Of a stretch of 64,000 nucleotides of DNA, positions 51,400-60,791 are shown one piece after another; positions within the stretch are counted from its first letter, which is position 1, and the number at the start of each line of letters is the position of its first letter. The position numbers were made by a program, and so were the translations under genes. Source of the DNA: Faecalibacterium sp. (lineage in GTDB: Bacteria > Bacillota > Clostridia > Oscillospirales > Ruminococcaceae); the NCBI GenBank assembly GCA_022652735.1, contig JALCRP010000004.1, positions 116,071-180,070 on the forward strand, given 5' to 3'. Below the pieces are notes generated by a model that was given only the letters and a program-made list of their open reading frames with translations, had not been told where the DNA came from and made no database searches.

Positions 51400-52566
51400 C
51401 TACAGCGCTTCCAGCAGCGCCACGGCATGCGCCGCGATGCCAAGGCCCGCGCCGGTAAAGCCGAGGTGTTCTTCCGTCGTGGCTTTTACGCTCACATCTG
51501 CCGCCGCCATGCCAAAGGCGCGCGCCAAATTTTCGCGCATAGCAGGGATATGGGGCGCCAGCTTTGGCGCCTGACACAAAAGGGTCGCATCTATATTAAC
51601 GAGCTTCCAGCCGTTTTGCTGCAAAATGTTTGCCACTTGCCGCGCCAGCGCAAGGCTGTCGGCCCCCGCAAAGGCAGGGTCCGTATCCGGGAAATGCTGC
51701 CCGATGTCGCCCAGCGCAGCGCCGCCCAGCGCGGCATCCATCACGGCATGTGTCAACACGTCCGCATCCGAATGGCCCAAAAGGCCCTTTTCATACGGGA
51801 TGTCCACACCGCCCAAGATCAGGCGGCGGCCTTCTGCCAACTGATGTACATCGTATCCGTGCCCGATATGCAGCATCGTTTTCTCCTTTTGGGGCGCGGG
51901 CAGATCCTCCCGCGTAGTAATTTTCAGGTTTGCATATTCGCCCTGCACGAGCGCGACGGGATAGCCCGCCTGCTCCAGCAAGCTGCAATCGTCCGTCAGC
52001 TGTGCGGCCGCCGCAGCGTCCAGCGTTTGCAGCGCGGCCAGATATTGTTCTCGGGCAAAGCACTGCGGCGTCTGGACAGCATACAAAGTGCTGCGGTCAG
52101 GCGTGGCTTGCACTTTACACCCTTCCGGCACGGTTTTTCCGTCGCCGCGCGTGGCCGCTTTGATCGTATCCTTTACAGGGACGGCCGGCGCGGCCGCACC
52201 GCAGCTTTTTGCCGCGGCGATTACCCGGCAAAGCAGCGCCTGCGAAACAAACGGCCGGGCCGCATCGTGGATGGCGACGATCTCGCCCGAAGCGGCCAGT
52301 ACCCCGGCTTTCACGCTTTCGGCGCGCGTGGCCCCGCCCGCCGCCAGCTTTACGGGCTTGTGGCACAAAGCCGCCGCCTTTTGCGCTTCGGCGCGGGTGC
52401 CTTCGCCCGCCACAAGCACAATCTCGTTTACCGCCGCGCATGCATCGAACGCGAGCACACTTTGCTCCAGCACCGTATGCCCGCCGAGATCGAACGCCAG
52501 CTTATCAAAGCCCATCCGCTGCGAGCTGCCTGCCGCGGCAATCACCGCCGTTACCGTCTTTGCCAT
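51400..52566 (-). CDS. ispDF: IspD-IspF fusion of the MEP isoprenoid pathway
   Basis: 388 residues. IspD (about 1-225): [43 protein letters not shown]. IspF (about 232-388): [20 protein letters not shown] (zinc His), [25 protein letters not shown], and the C-terminal [20 protein letters not shown]. It makes CDP-methylerythritol and then the 2,4-cyclodiphosphate, the two non-consecutive steps flanking IspE. The fusion is common but far from universal. Start 52566 follows AGGGGG. Confidence 0.95.
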   Translation of the reverse strand: MAKTVTAVIAAAGSSQRMGFDKLAFDLGGHTVLEQSVLAFDACAAVNEIVLVAGEGTRAEAQKAAALCHKPVKLAAGGATRAESVKAGVLAASGEIVAIHDAARPFVSQALLCRVIAAAKSCGAAAPAVPVKDTIKAATRGDGKTVPEGCKVQATPDRSTLYAVQTPQCFAREQYLAALQTLDAAAAAQLTDDCSLLEQAGYPVALVQGEYANLKITTREDLPAPQKEKTMLHIGHGYDVHQLAEGRRLILGGVDIPYEKGLLGHSDADVLTHAVMDAALGGAALGDIGQHFPDTDPAFAGADSLALARQVANILQQNGWKLVNIDATLLCQAPKLAPHIPAMRENLARAFGMAAADVSVKATTEEHLGFTGAGLGIAAHAVALLEAL

Positions 52567-52602
52567 TTTTTCGCCCCCTGTTTGCATAACAAACCAGTGT
52601 GT

Positions 52603-52608
52603 ATTATA
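52603..52608 (-). promoter_or_regulatory. -10 element for ispDF
   Basis: Perfect TATAAT on the reverse strand, 37 bases before ispDF; the -35 (TGGATT at 17 bases) is weak. Confidence 0.45.
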
Positions 52609-52688
52609 CCGTATCGGGCAGAAAAAATCCACCTGCAATCCGCAGGAAAACGGCATTCGGCCGGGATTTTTCTTTGCGTTGGCAAGAG

Positions 52689-52720
52689 AAAAGGCTCTCC
52701 GTTTTTCAGGAGAGCCTTTT
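52689..52720. terminator. Terminator of the Gld-type operon
   Basis: Stem AAAAGGCTCTCC / GGAGAGCCTTTT, loop GTTTTTCA or its complement. Symmetric; ends the reverse-strand operon. Confidence 0.9.
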
Positions 52721-52772
52721 GCCCGCATATTTTTTCTTTTTGCGTACCGCATTTGCCGCGGTAAAAAGGTTT

Positions 52773-53840
52773 TCAGCCCGCCGCGTCCAGCGTAGTATCC
52801 AGCGCGCTGCCCGCATCCAGCGAATCGCCCGCCTTCGGCTGCTTCAGCGCCTCGGCCGAATGGGCAAAAGCCGTCAGCAGATCGCCGCTGACGGTATAGA
52901 CGCTGTCGTCGCCGGCTTTCATGAGATAATAGCCGTCGGCCCCTATGCCGAGCGAAATCGTCTGCGTACTGCCGGCGGTATCCGTCAGCTGAACCGTCAG
53001 CGCCGGGGCGTCAAGGCCGTACTGTGCCGGCGCGCCGGGGGCAGTGATCTGCGCCGTAGGCGCCGTAAAAACGGCATCCAGCATATTGTTTGCCATCAGC
53101 GGGATCACTTCGTCGCCGTTGCCCGCTACATACCAAACCTGCGTGTAGGTTGTGCCGGCAGCGGAATCGTCCGCGCCCGAAGCCGCAGAAGATGTGCTTT
53201 CCGTCGGCTCGCTTTCGGCCTGCAGCGAAACGGTATCTTCTTCGCCGTTATTACGGTAGTGATAATCGATCCGGGCTAAATCGCTGCGCAGCAGCGTCAC
53301 GGGCAGCCACGCGGTATCATACAAATCGGCCTTGCCGTACTGAAACGTGCTTTCCAGCGAGGACGCCACCGCGTATACATTGCTATCCCCTGCCATTTGC
53401 AGGTAGCCAACGCTGCTGACAGTGTTTTGCCCGCCGAAAGAAAACGTCATTGTCTCGCCGTCCACCTGTGCCGTTACAACCATATCCGGCGCGTCTACGC
53501 CGTATTGGCTGTAATCCGTCACATTCTCGATCACCTGCGTGGCCGAAAGTTGGCACAGCGCCGTCGCCATCGAATTTACCAGCGTCTGGCTGATGTGATA
53601 GGCCGGATCATCGGCGAGAATCCAGCTTCCGTCCTGCTTTTGGAGGCTCACGGCTTCCCCATTGTAGGTGTACTGGATCGTTTCGAGGCTGTCGGCCGAA
53701 AAGCTCGACAGCACGATACTGTTATCTTCGCTCGCGCTCTGCGCGGCCTGCTCGTTTGCGCGGGCGAGCAGCACGTAGCCCGCGCCGGCAATCGCCAATA
53801 AAACCAGCAGCAGCACGAGCATTCTTTTTTTTGCTCTCAT
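52773..53840 (-). CDS. DUF4340 membrane-anchored protein
   Basis: 355 residues: an N-terminal signal anchor ([20 protein letters not shown]), then a beta-rich extracellular domain ([27 protein letters not shown] and a later repeat of that design). The tandem beta arrangement and the partner GldG-like protein fit DUF4340. A Ser/Glu-rich loop ([19 protein letters not shown]) interrupts the second half. Last gene of a four-gene ABC exporter unit; role probably an extracytoplasmic partner of the transporter. Confidence 0.85.
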   Translation of the reverse strand: MRAKKRMLVLLLVLLAIAGAGYVLLARANEQAAQSASEDNSIVLSSFSADSLETIQYTYNGEAVSLQKQDGSWILADDPAYHISQTLVNSMATALCQLSATQVIENVTDYSQYGVDAPDMVVTAQVDGETMTFSFGGQNTVSSVGYLQMAGDSNVYAVASSLESTFQYGKADLYDTAWLPVTLLRSDLARIDYHYRNNGEEDTVSLQAESEPTESTSSAASGADDSAAGTTYTQVWYVAGNGDEVIPLMANNMLDAVFTAPTAQITAPGAPAQYGLDAPALTVQLTDTAGSTQTISLGIGADGYYLMKAGDDSVYTVSGDLLTAFAHSAEALKQPKAGDSLDAGSALDTTLDAAG

Positions 53841-53855
53841 GCGTATTGGCTCCTT

Positions 53856-55388
53856 TTATTTGCGGCGGCGCAAAATCGTCACCACAACGCCGAAAACAAT
53901 CAACCCCAGCGGAATCACCGCTAAGAACACAAACGCCCACACCAGCACGTTACCGGCGCTGACAGTCAGCGTATCGCCCTCAAGCGATTTCGCGGCCACC
54001 AGTGTACCGCTGTTTTGGTCGGTCATTTGGGCCGCACAGGCCAGCACAAGCTTGCTGTTGCCGCCGTTAACGATGGTGTTCACCGTGCTATCGGTGAAAA
54101 AGCCGCAGCCGCACCATACCACCTCGGCGCCGCTGTCGGAATCATTGGCCCACACAGCCAGATTCAGCGGCCCGTCGGTATCGCCGTCTTCCTTTGCGGT
54201 AGTTTTCATTTCATAGCCGGCGGCTTTGCTGTAGGAATCCTGTGAAGTTGTCAGTAGGCTTTCCGCCACAATATGCGACGGCAGATCAGAGGCGATGGCA
54301 ATGCCCTGCGGCAGCGGCGCCAGAAACGCCGTGCTGCCGGAAGAAAGGCCGTCGGCAATACCGCTTTCGCCCGTTGTGTTCAGCGTAGGCAGCGGGCACA
54401 TCATGCCCGTAAGGTTCAAATAATTTGAGGCATACGTGTCCGGCAGATAATTGTTGCTGTCGCTTTCCAGCACAACGCCCGCCACGCGGGAAAGGCCGTA
54501 TTCGGCCATCACGCCGTCGAGGTTCGGCGTCGGATACTGTGCATCGGTAAACAGCAGCAGCTTGCCGCCGCCCGCGAGATAATCCTTCAGCAGGGCGATT
54601 TCATTCGTGCCTTCGGCACCGGTAAAGTCGCTCTGGGGGCAGTTGACGATCAAAAGATCGCAGTCGTCCGGGATGACATCGCTAGTCAGCAGGCTCAGCG
54701 CATCGGTTTTGATGTTCTGGCTTTTCAGCGACGAGAGCAGGTCGCTGCTCAACGCAGTTTCCCCGTGGTTCGTCGTGTAATAGGCCATGCTGCTTTCGCC
54801 GCTCGTCACCTGATAAATCGCCGTCGTAATGGCGTTTTCGCCGTCAAAGCTGTAGGAATCGGCATAGCCCTGCGCATACGAGGCGTAATCAGGGTAAAGG
54901 TCAGTAAAGCTGATGAGATGGTTTTCGTCGCCGCTGCTCAAAATCACGCTGCCTTGCGTGGCGCTTTCGGCGTCATGCTCCTTGGCGAAGTTGGGCTTTA
55001 CGGTGGGGTCCACCTGCTGCCATTTGAAATGGCTGCTGGTTTCGGCATAGCGGGTCAGCAGCTTTTTAACAAGCGAATCTTCCTGCCCGCTTTGCACGAG
55101 ATAATAGGCCGTCACATCGGAATCGAGGCCTGAAAGAATTTCTTTTGTCGTGTCGCCCAGCGTCAAAGCGCCCGCGGCCGAAAGATCAAACTCGGTATAC
55201 TTGGAAGGGAGCGCATCCACGATCAGCCCGAGCACGATCGCGATCGCGATCGCCAGCACGGTCAGGATGCTAGCATAAGCGCCGTTATGGAATACGCGGC
55301 TGACAGTATTTTTCTGTTTAGGGTCGGATTTCGATTCGGAGCGCAGCGCTTCGGCGGCCGGTTCGGTGTTTTTTTTATGATGCAGCAT
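53856..55388 (-). CDS. GldG-like extracellular ABC component
   Basis: 510 residues, charged cytoplasmic start, one helix (ASILTVLAIAIAIVLGLIVDAL), a large extracellular domain and a second helix at the C-terminus (VLVWAFVFLAVIPLGLIVFGVVVTIL). The ABC-type uncharacterised/GldG family is shown by YTEFDLSAAGALTLGDTTKEIL, VTAYYLVQSGQED and LLIVNCPQSDF. In Bacteroidetes GldG works with GldA/GldF in gliding, but related Firmicutes loci are of unknown role. Start 55388 chosen at GGAGGAG. Confidence 0.85.
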   Translation of the reverse strand: MLHHKKNTEPAAEALRSESKSDPKQKNTVSRVFHNGAYASILTVLAIAIAIVLGLIVDALPSKYTEFDLSAAGALTLGDTTKEILSGLDSDVTAYYLVQSGQEDSLVKKLLTRYAETSSHFKWQQVDPTVKPNFAKEHDAESATQGSVILSSGDENHLISFTDLYPDYASYAQGYADSYSFDGENAITTAIYQVTSGESSMAYYTTNHGETALSSDLLSSLKSQNIKTDALSLLTSDVIPDDCDLLIVNCPQSDFTGAEGTNEIALLKDYLAGGGKLLLFTDAQYPTPNLDGVMAEYGLSRVAGVVLESDSNNYLPDTYASNYLNLTGMMCPLPTLNTTGESGIADGLSSGSTAFLAPLPQGIAIASDLPSHIVAESLLTTSQDSYSKAAGYEMKTTAKEDGDTDGPLNLAVWANDSDSGAEVVWCGCGFFTDSTVNTIVNGGNSKLVLACAAQMTDQNSGTLVAAKSLEGDTLTVSAGNVLVWAFVFLAVIPLGLIVFGVVVTILRRRK

Positions 55389-55402
55389 TTTCGCTCCTCC
55401 TT

Positions 55403-56281
55403 TCAGTTCCAGCGGCGCTTTTCCAGCGTCTGGCAGGCAAAGAACAGGAACAGAACGATCACGATCGTGTAATAAGCCAGCGCGGGCAGCGAGAACGTCT
55501 GATCCATAAAATCTTGATAAGGGGTAAACAGGCAAAGCTTGCCCAGTACCCAGCGGAAAGCCGTGAGCAGCCAGCTGCCGCGCAGAAAGTAAATTACTGC
55601 CAGCAGCGCAGCGCCCCCGGCGAGGACACCGCACCCGAGCGTAAGGCTTTTGCTGCGCAGCCCGGTAATCAGCGCGGCCGCCAGCAACAGCAGCAGAAAG
55701 ATCACAAGCGAAAGCAGGTTGCCCGCCGTAAACATCTGTGAAAGCGAAGGCATCATGCAGCTTAAAAGCAGCACGGCCATGCCCGTAAAGGCGGCGATAA
55801 TCATGTTATCTGTCAGCCCGCTCAAAAATTCGCAGATGGCGATCATCGCGCAGCCCTCAAAATAAAAGCACAAAAGCCCCGCGAAGTTTACGAGCATAGA
55901 AGCGCTGCCCGCCCCTAAAGCCGCCAGCACCAAAAGCATCCCCGCGTATGCAAGGCACGGCAGCAAAAACACAAGGCACATCGCGAAATATTTGCCCAAA
56001 ATAATGCCGGATACCGGCACCGGGCTTGTCAGCAAAAGCTGATCGGTGCGGTTTTTGCGCTCCTCGGAAAGCGAGCGCATCGTCAAAAGCGGCACGTAAA
56101 TCATCATCAAAATCAGCGTGGGCGTAGAAGAAAGCACATAATAGCTAAACTCCGCCCAGCCGTAAGCCAAGCAGTACTGGACATAAAAGATGCCCGGCAC
56201 AAGCACCAGCAGCGCTGTGAGGATATACCCCAGCGGGCCGTTAAAATAGCTTTTCCACTCACGTTTCAAAATGGCCAGCAT
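55403..56281 (-). CDS. ABC-2 type permease (GldF-like)
   Basis: 292 residues, six or more membrane helices. N-terminus LAILKREWKSYFNGPLGYILTAL (the GldF start), then LTMRSLSEERKNRTDQLLLTSPV, the loop shared by ABC-2 exporters and NosY/GldF. It ends in a basic tail (LFFACQTLEKRRWN). It would form the channel used by the neighbouring ATPase. Three bases separate it from the ATPase gene. Confidence 0.9.
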   Translation of the reverse strand: MLAILKREWKSYFNGPLGYILTALLVLVPGIFYVQYCLAYGWAEFSYYVLSSTPTLILMMIYVPLLTMRSLSEERKNRTDQLLLTSPVPVSGIILGKYFAMCLVFLLPCLAYAGMLLVLAALGAGSASMLVNFAGLLCFYFEGCAMIAICEFLSGLTDNMIIAAFTGMAVLLLSCMMPSLSQMFTAGNLLSLVIFLLLLLAAALITGLRSKSLTLGCGVLAGGAALLAVIYFLRGSWLLTAFRWVLGKLCLFTPYQDFMDQTFSLPALAYYTIVIVLFLFFACQTLEKRRWN

Positions 56282-56284
56282 GGG

Positions 56285-57394
56285 TTATTCCTCCTTTCCG
56301 GCGGCATTCTTGCCGGTATGTTCGTCGGCAGCATTTTCGCTGTCGGGTTCTGTATCCGTATCTGCCTCGGCAGCGGCGCTTTCTTCCAAATTCGCGTCTG
56401 CGGCCGCATTTTCAGTGTTCGTTTTTTCGTCGGCGAGCGCGGTTTCCTCCGCCTCGGCCAAAGGCGTGGTTTCCGTCAGCTGCAAAAATACCTCTTCAAG
56501 GCTCATGCTTTCCTGCGCCATATGCAAAACGGCACAATCGGCCTCGGCCAGCGCGCGGGAAACCGCCGCGCGCAGATCGGTGCCCTTGCGGCTGCGCACC
56601 GTAAAGGTCACTTCGTCTCCGCTGTGGCTTTCCTGTTTCACGGTCACGACGCCTTTCAGCCCCGAAACCGCCTTTTCGATTTTTGTCCAAGTGCCCAGCG
56701 CCGTCACGCGCAGCAGGCCCTTATCGCTCAGTTTATCGCTCAGCGTTTCGGGCGCGCCGCAGGCGGCCAGCTTACCCTGCGAGAGGATCAGCACCTGATC
56801 GCAGATGGCCTGCACTTCGGACAGGATGTGGCTGGAAAGAATGACCGTATGCGTTTTGCCCAGCTCGCGCACAAGGCGGCGAATCTCGATCACCTGTGCC
56901 GGGTCCAGCCCGACGGTCGGCTCATCGAGAATAATCACCTTCGGCGTGCCCAACAGCGCCTGTGCAATGCCGACGCGCTGGCGGTAGCCTTTCGACAAGT
57001 TGCGGATCAGGCGGCTTTCCACCTTTTCCAGCCCGGTGCGGCGCACGACGCTTTCCACCTGCGCGGCGCGCTCCTTTTTGCCGACCTTTTTCAGCTCTGC
57101 CGCAAAGGCCAGATACTCCCGCACCGTCATATCCGTATACAGCGGCGGCTGCTCGGGCAAAAAGCCGATGCAGCGCTTGGCTTCTTCGGGTTCTTCCTGA
57201 ATATCATGCCCGTCCACCAGAACCGTACCGGCCGAGGGCGAAAGATACCCGGTAATCATATTCATCGTCGTCGATTTTCCGGCGCCGTTCGGGCCGAGCA
57301 AGCCATAAATCTGCCCCTCGTTTACCGAAAAGGACAAATCATCCACCGCCAGATGGCTGCCGTATTTTTTCGTCAAATGCCGAACTTCAATCAA
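56285..57394 (-). CDS. ABC exporter ATPase (GldA-like) with acidic tail
   Basis: 369 residues from a TTG start at 57394 (LIEVRHLTKKYGSHLAVDDL), supported by GGAAGGAG at 15 bases and by homology. Walker A GPNGAGKST, Q-loop GFLPEQPPLY, signature LSKGYRQRVGIAQAL, Walker B VIILDEPTVGLDP, and SSHILSEVQAI. Residues about 310-369 are an acidic, Ala/Glu/Asp-rich low-complexity tail not found in GldA. It drives an ABC-2 exporter of unknown substrate. Promoter 57481-57509. Confidence 0.88.
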   Translation of the reverse strand: MIEVRHLTKKYGSHLAVDDLSFSVNEGQIYGLLGPNGAGKSTTMNMITGYLSPSAGTVLVDGHDIQEEPEEAKRCIGFLPEQPPLYTDMTVREYLAFAAELKKVGKKERAAQVESVVRRTGLEKVESRLIRNLSKGYRQRVGIAQALLGTPKVIILDEPTVGLDPAQVIEIRRLVRELGKTHTVILSSHILSEVQAICDQVLILSQGKLAACGAPETLSDKLSDKGLLRVTALGTWTKIEKAVSGLKGVVTVKQESHSGDEVTFTVRSRKGTDLRAAVSRALAEADCAVLHMAQESMSLEEVFLQLTETTPLAEAEETALADEKTNTENAAADANLEESAAAEADTDTEPDSENAADEHTGKNAAGKEE

Positions 57395-57480
57395 AGCCGA
57401 GCCACTCCTTCCAAGATGTCCGTGCCTGCCGCCCCGGCCAAACGCAACAGCGCCGCGCGGCAAAGGCCAAACTAAAAAAT

Positions 57481-57509
57481 ATTGTATCTTTGAATTGTGT
57501 TAATTGTAA
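57481..57509 (-). promoter_or_regulatory. Sigma-A promoter of the Gld-type operon
   Basis: Reverse strand TTACAA, 17 bases, TACAAT. Confidence 0.65.
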
Positions 57510-57539
57510 GAAAACAGGCCGAAAAGTATGTGTTTGGTT

Positions 57540-57569
57540 TCGACACGCCGCCGCAAAGTATGCTATACT
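57540..57569 (+). promoter_or_regulatory. Sigma-A-like promoter of the dihydrouridine synthase gene
   Basis: Forward TCGACA, 18 bases, TATACT; the leader is about 120 bases with nothing evident in it. Confidence 0.5.
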
Positions 57570-57696
57570 GTTTTCATCCCAAAAAGCTGCCGTGCGGTGG
57601 GCCAAGCCCCGCTTTTGGGCATAGAAGCCAGCCGGCATACTTTGAAGGCATCTTTCGGCCGCTGGCCCCGGCTTTCGGCCGTATCAGGAGCGTTTT

Positions 57697-58662
57697 ATGC
57701 TGTATGAATTTGCCCCGATGGAGGGCTTTACCGATTCGGTTTATCGCCGCACACATGCCCGTTTTTTCCCGGGTGATGCCGCGCCCGACCGATTTTATAC
57801 CCCGTTTATTTCGCCGACGCATGAGCATCTGATTACGCCCCGGCAGCTGCGCGAGATTTTGCCCGAGCACAACCGCGGCTTTGCGCTGGTGCCGCAGCTG
57901 CTCAGCAACAGCGCCGAGGATTTTCTTTGGATGTGCGGCGAGCTGGCCGGCATGGGCTACCGCGAGGTCAATCTCAACCTCGGCTGCCCGGCCGGCACGG
58001 TCGTCGCAAAAAGCAAAGGCGCCGGCTTTCTGCGCGATCCTGCTGCGCTGGATCGCTTTTTGGATACGGTGTATGCGCAAACGCCTGTAAAGGTTTCGAT
58101 CAAGACACGGCTCGGCCTTTCTGACCCGGAAGAATTCGGCCCGCTGCTTGAGATCTTTAACCGTTACCCTGTCTCAGAGCTAATTATCCATCCCCGCGTC
58201 CAAAAGGACATTTACCGCAATGAAGTACGCCTGCCGATTTTCGAGCGGGCCTTACGGGAAAGCAAAGCGCCCGTCTGCTACAACGGCAGTTTGTATACGG
58301 CGGCCGCCTGCCGTACATTTGTGCACACGCACCCGGCGATCTGCGGGCTGATGCTTGGCCGCGGGCTGATCGCAAACCCAGCCCTTCTGCGGCAGATTCG
58401 CGGCGGCGCGCCGCTGGAAAAGGCTACTTTACGCGCTTTTCTCGACACTTTGCTGGCCGAATACACCGTGCTTTTCGGCAGCCCACAAAGCGCCATTCGC
58501 CGCATGAAAGGCATCTGGAGCTATACTCTGTGCCTGTTTGCGGGGCACGAAAAGCTTGAGCGCATGCTGCGCCGCGCCAACGACCCGTGGGATTACAAAA
58601 CTGCCGTCGACTGCATCTTTACCCAGCTCAAGTTTTTGCCCGATGCCGTGGACGTCAAATAA
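57697..58662 (+). CDS. dus: tRNA-dihydrouridine synthase family protein
   Basis: 321 residues. FMN barrel with EFAPMEGFTDSVYRRTHARFF, QLLSNSAEDFLW, VNLNLGCPAGTVVAKSKGAGFL (catalytic Cys in LGCPAGTV), VKVSIKTRLGLSDPEEF, IIHPRVQKDIY, CYNGSLYTAA and GLMLGRGLIANPALLRQI. It reduces specific uridines in tRNA with NADPH. Compared with DusB it is slightly short and the final helical domain is divergent. Start 57697 has AGGAGCG upstream. Monocistronic. Confidence 0.92.
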   Translation: MLYEFAPMEGFTDSVYRRTHARFFPGDAAPDRFYTPFISPTHEHLITPRQLREILPEHNRGFALVPQLLSNSAEDFLWMCGELAGMGYREVNLNLGCPAGTVVAKSKGAGFLRDPAALDRFLDTVYAQTPVKVSIKTRLGLSDPEEFGPLLEIFNRYPVSELIIHPRVQKDIYRNEVRLPIFERALRESKAPVCYNGSLYTAAACRTFVHTHPAICGLMLGRGLIANPALLRQIRGGAPLEKATLRAFLDTLLAEYTVLFGSPQSAIRRMKGIWSYTLCLFAGHEKLERMLRRANDPWDYKTAVDCIFTQLKFLPDAVDVK

Positions 58663-58752
58663 ATCGTTTTGCCTCGGGCAAAATTTGCGCGGCTTTGCGG
58701 CGAAAGCAAAAATGTCGCTTTTGCCCGCCCTGTGCCGCCTTTTCGCCCACAC

Positions 58753-58789
58753 AAAAAAGCCCGTCCCGAAAATTCGGGGCGGGCTTTTT
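58753..58789. terminator. Bidirectional terminator between dus and etfA
   Basis: Stem GCCCGTCCCGAA / TTCGGGGCGGGC with A6 and T5 flanks. Confidence 0.9.
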
Positions 58790-58819
58790 CATTTTACCGT
58801 GCAGCGCAAAGCGTTTTGC

Positions 58820-59959
58820 TTACTTGCTGACCTTCGCCGCGTTGATGGCCTTAATCATTTCCGGGACAACCTTATACAAGTCGCCGCAGATGCCGTAATC
58901 GGCAACCTGGAAGATCGGGGCAGATTCGTTCTTGTTCACGGCAATGATGCACTCAGAATCCTGCATGCCGGCCAGATGCTGGATCGCGCCGGAAATGCCG
59001 AGGGCAACATAGATCTTCGGGTGGACGGTTTTGCCCGTCTGGCCAACCTGATGATCGGCCGAGATCCAGCCGGCATCCGTCACGGCACGGGAAGCGCCGA
59101 CAACGCCGCCGCCCAAAGCATCGGCCAGCTCCTGCGCCAGCGCAATGCCCTTTTCGGTATCCTTGGAGATGCCGCGGCCGACAGAGACGATCACATCGGC
59201 GCCGATCAGATCGACCAGCTTCTTCGCAGCCTTCTGTACATCCACAACTTCCGTCTGGATGTCGGCAGCCGTAAGCGAGATAGCCGGCTTTTCGATCTTG
59301 CAGGCATCGGCCTTCTTCTGATCGAACGGAGCCTTCTTCATCACGCCGGGGCGAACCGTTGCCATCTGCGGGCGGAAACGCGGGCAGATGATGGAAGCCA
59401 TCAGGTGGCCGCCAAACGCCGGGCGGGTCATCTTCAAATCGCGCGCAGTGTTGTGATCCTGGCCGAGCACCTTCACAGCCTTGGTCGCGTCGATACGCTC
59501 CGGCGGCAGCGTGGAAGCCTCTTTCAGGAAATCCGTGTAGACGCCCATATCGACGTCCAGATGGGTGCAATCGGCGCAAAGGCCGGTGTGCAGGCGGGCG
59601 GCGCACCGCGGGCCAAGGTCACGGCCGATCGTGGAAGCGCCGATCAGGAAAGCCTCCGGCTTCTTGTCTTCGATCAAATCGCAGATAACCTTTGCGTAAG
59701 CATCGGTCGTGTAGTTTTTCAAAAGCGGGTTTTCGCAAACGAGCACTTCGTCCGCGCCGTAGCCGCCCAGCTCCTTGGCGATGCCTTCGACCTTATCGCC
59801 CAGCAGAACGCCCACCAGCTTGACGCCCAGCGCGTCCGCCAGCTTGCGGCCCTCGCTGATCAGCTCGAAATCGGTAGGCATCAGTTTTCCTTCACGCTGC
59901 TCGCAGAATACCCAAACATCCTTGAAAGCAGCCAAATCCGTGTTATTAAAAGCAGCCAT
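58820..59959 (-). CDS. etfA: Electron transfer flavoprotein alpha subunit
   Basis: 379 residues. N-terminal domain [20 protein letters not shown] and [28 protein letters not shown]-terminal FAD domain [45 protein letters not shown] and [17 protein letters not shown] 40-residue insertion is usual for the butyrogenic type. With EtfB and Bcd it passes electrons, with bifurcation to ferredoxin in related clostridia. Last gene of the operon. Confidence 0.95.
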   Translation of the reverse strand: MAAFNNTDLAAFKDVWVFCEQREGKLMPTDFELISEGRKLADALGVKLVGVLLGDKVEGIAKELGGYGADEVLVCENPLLKNYTTDAYAKVICDLIEDKKPEAFLIGASTIGRDLGPRCAARLHTGLCADCTHLDVDMGVYTDFLKEASTLPPERIDATKAVKVLGQDHNTARDLKMTRPAFGGHLMASIICPRFRPQMATVRPGVMKKAPFDQKKADACKIEKPAISLTAADIQTEVVDVQKAAKKLVDLIGADVIVSVGRGISKDTEKGIALAQELADALGGGVVGASRAVTDAGWISADHQVGQTGKTVHPKIYVALGISGAIQHLAGMQDSECIIAVNKNESAPIFQVADYGICGDLYKVVPEMIKAINAAKVSK

Positions 59960-59978
59960 AATGCTTTATTCTCCTTTC

Positions 59979-60773
59979 TCAGATGAGGTGTTTTTTCGCC
60001 AGAGCGTCCGCCAGCTGGCCTTCGACGTTTTCGCCGCTCAGCATCTGGCCGGCGCCCTTCTGCGGCGGCGTAAAGGAAGTCAGGATGTTCGTCGGGGAAC
60101 CTGCCAAGCCAATGGTATCGGCTTCGATCAGCGGGTCATCCTTCAGCGTGTTATAATCATAAACTTCCATCGGCTTGTCATAGCACTCGAAAATGCCGTG
60201 AACCGACATGTAGCGGGGCTCGTTCAGCTCCTTGATGCAGGTAAGCAGGCACGGCGTCTTGACCTTGACGGTCATGAAGCCATCCTCGAGCATACGCTTT
60301 ACGGTCAGAGTATTGCCATTCTTCTGGATGTCGGCAACATAGGTAACCTGCGGCAGATGCAGCTTTTCAGCGATCTGCGGGCCAACCTGTGCGGTGTCGC
60401 CGTCGATGGCCTGACGGCCGCAGAAAACGACATCCTCCGGCCCGACACCAACCTTGTTTACCGCGGCGGCCAGAATCTGGCTGGTGGCAAACGTATCGGA
60501 GCCGCCGAACTCACGGGCGGAAACCAGCACGGCGCGGTCAGCGCCGCGGGCCAAAACCTCACGCAGCATGCCCTCTGCCGGCGGCGGGCCCATTGTTACC
60601 ACAACGACCTCACAGCCGGTGGCTTCCTTCAGTTTCAAAGCAGCCTCGACGGCGTTCAGGTCGTCGGGGTTGGTGATGGTCTGCATAGATGCACGATCCA
60701 GCGTTCCGTCGGGCTTAACTGCAACTTTGCCGGACGTATCGGGGACCTGCTTGACACAAACGATAGCTTTCAT
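59979..60773 (-). CDS. etfB: Electron transfer flavoprotein beta subunit
   Basis: 264 residues. MKAIVCVKQVPDTSGKVAVKPDGTLDR is the butyrogenic EtfB start; VVTMGPPPAEGMLREVLARGADRAVL and CGRQAIDGDTAQVGPQIAEKL form the nucleotide/FAD-binding core. It carries the beta-FAD of the bifurcating Bcd/Etf complex. Start 60773 (GGAGGGA upstream) is preferred to one six codons earlier. Located between bcd and etfA. Confidence 0.95.
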   Translation of the reverse strand: MKAIVCVKQVPDTSGKVAVKPDGTLDRASMQTITNPDDLNAVEAALKLKEATGCEVVVVTMGPPPAEGMLREVLARGADRAVLVSAREFGGSDTFATSQILAAAVNKVGVGPEDVVFCGRQAIDGDTAQVGPQIAEKLHLPQVTYVADIQKNGNTLTVKRMLEDGFMTVKVKTPCLLTCIKELNEPRYMSVHGIFECYDKPMEVYDYNTLKDDPLIEADTIGLAGSPTNILTSFTPPQKGAGQMLSGENVEGQLADALAKKHLI

Positions 60774-60791
60774 GTTTCTTTCCCTCCTCAA

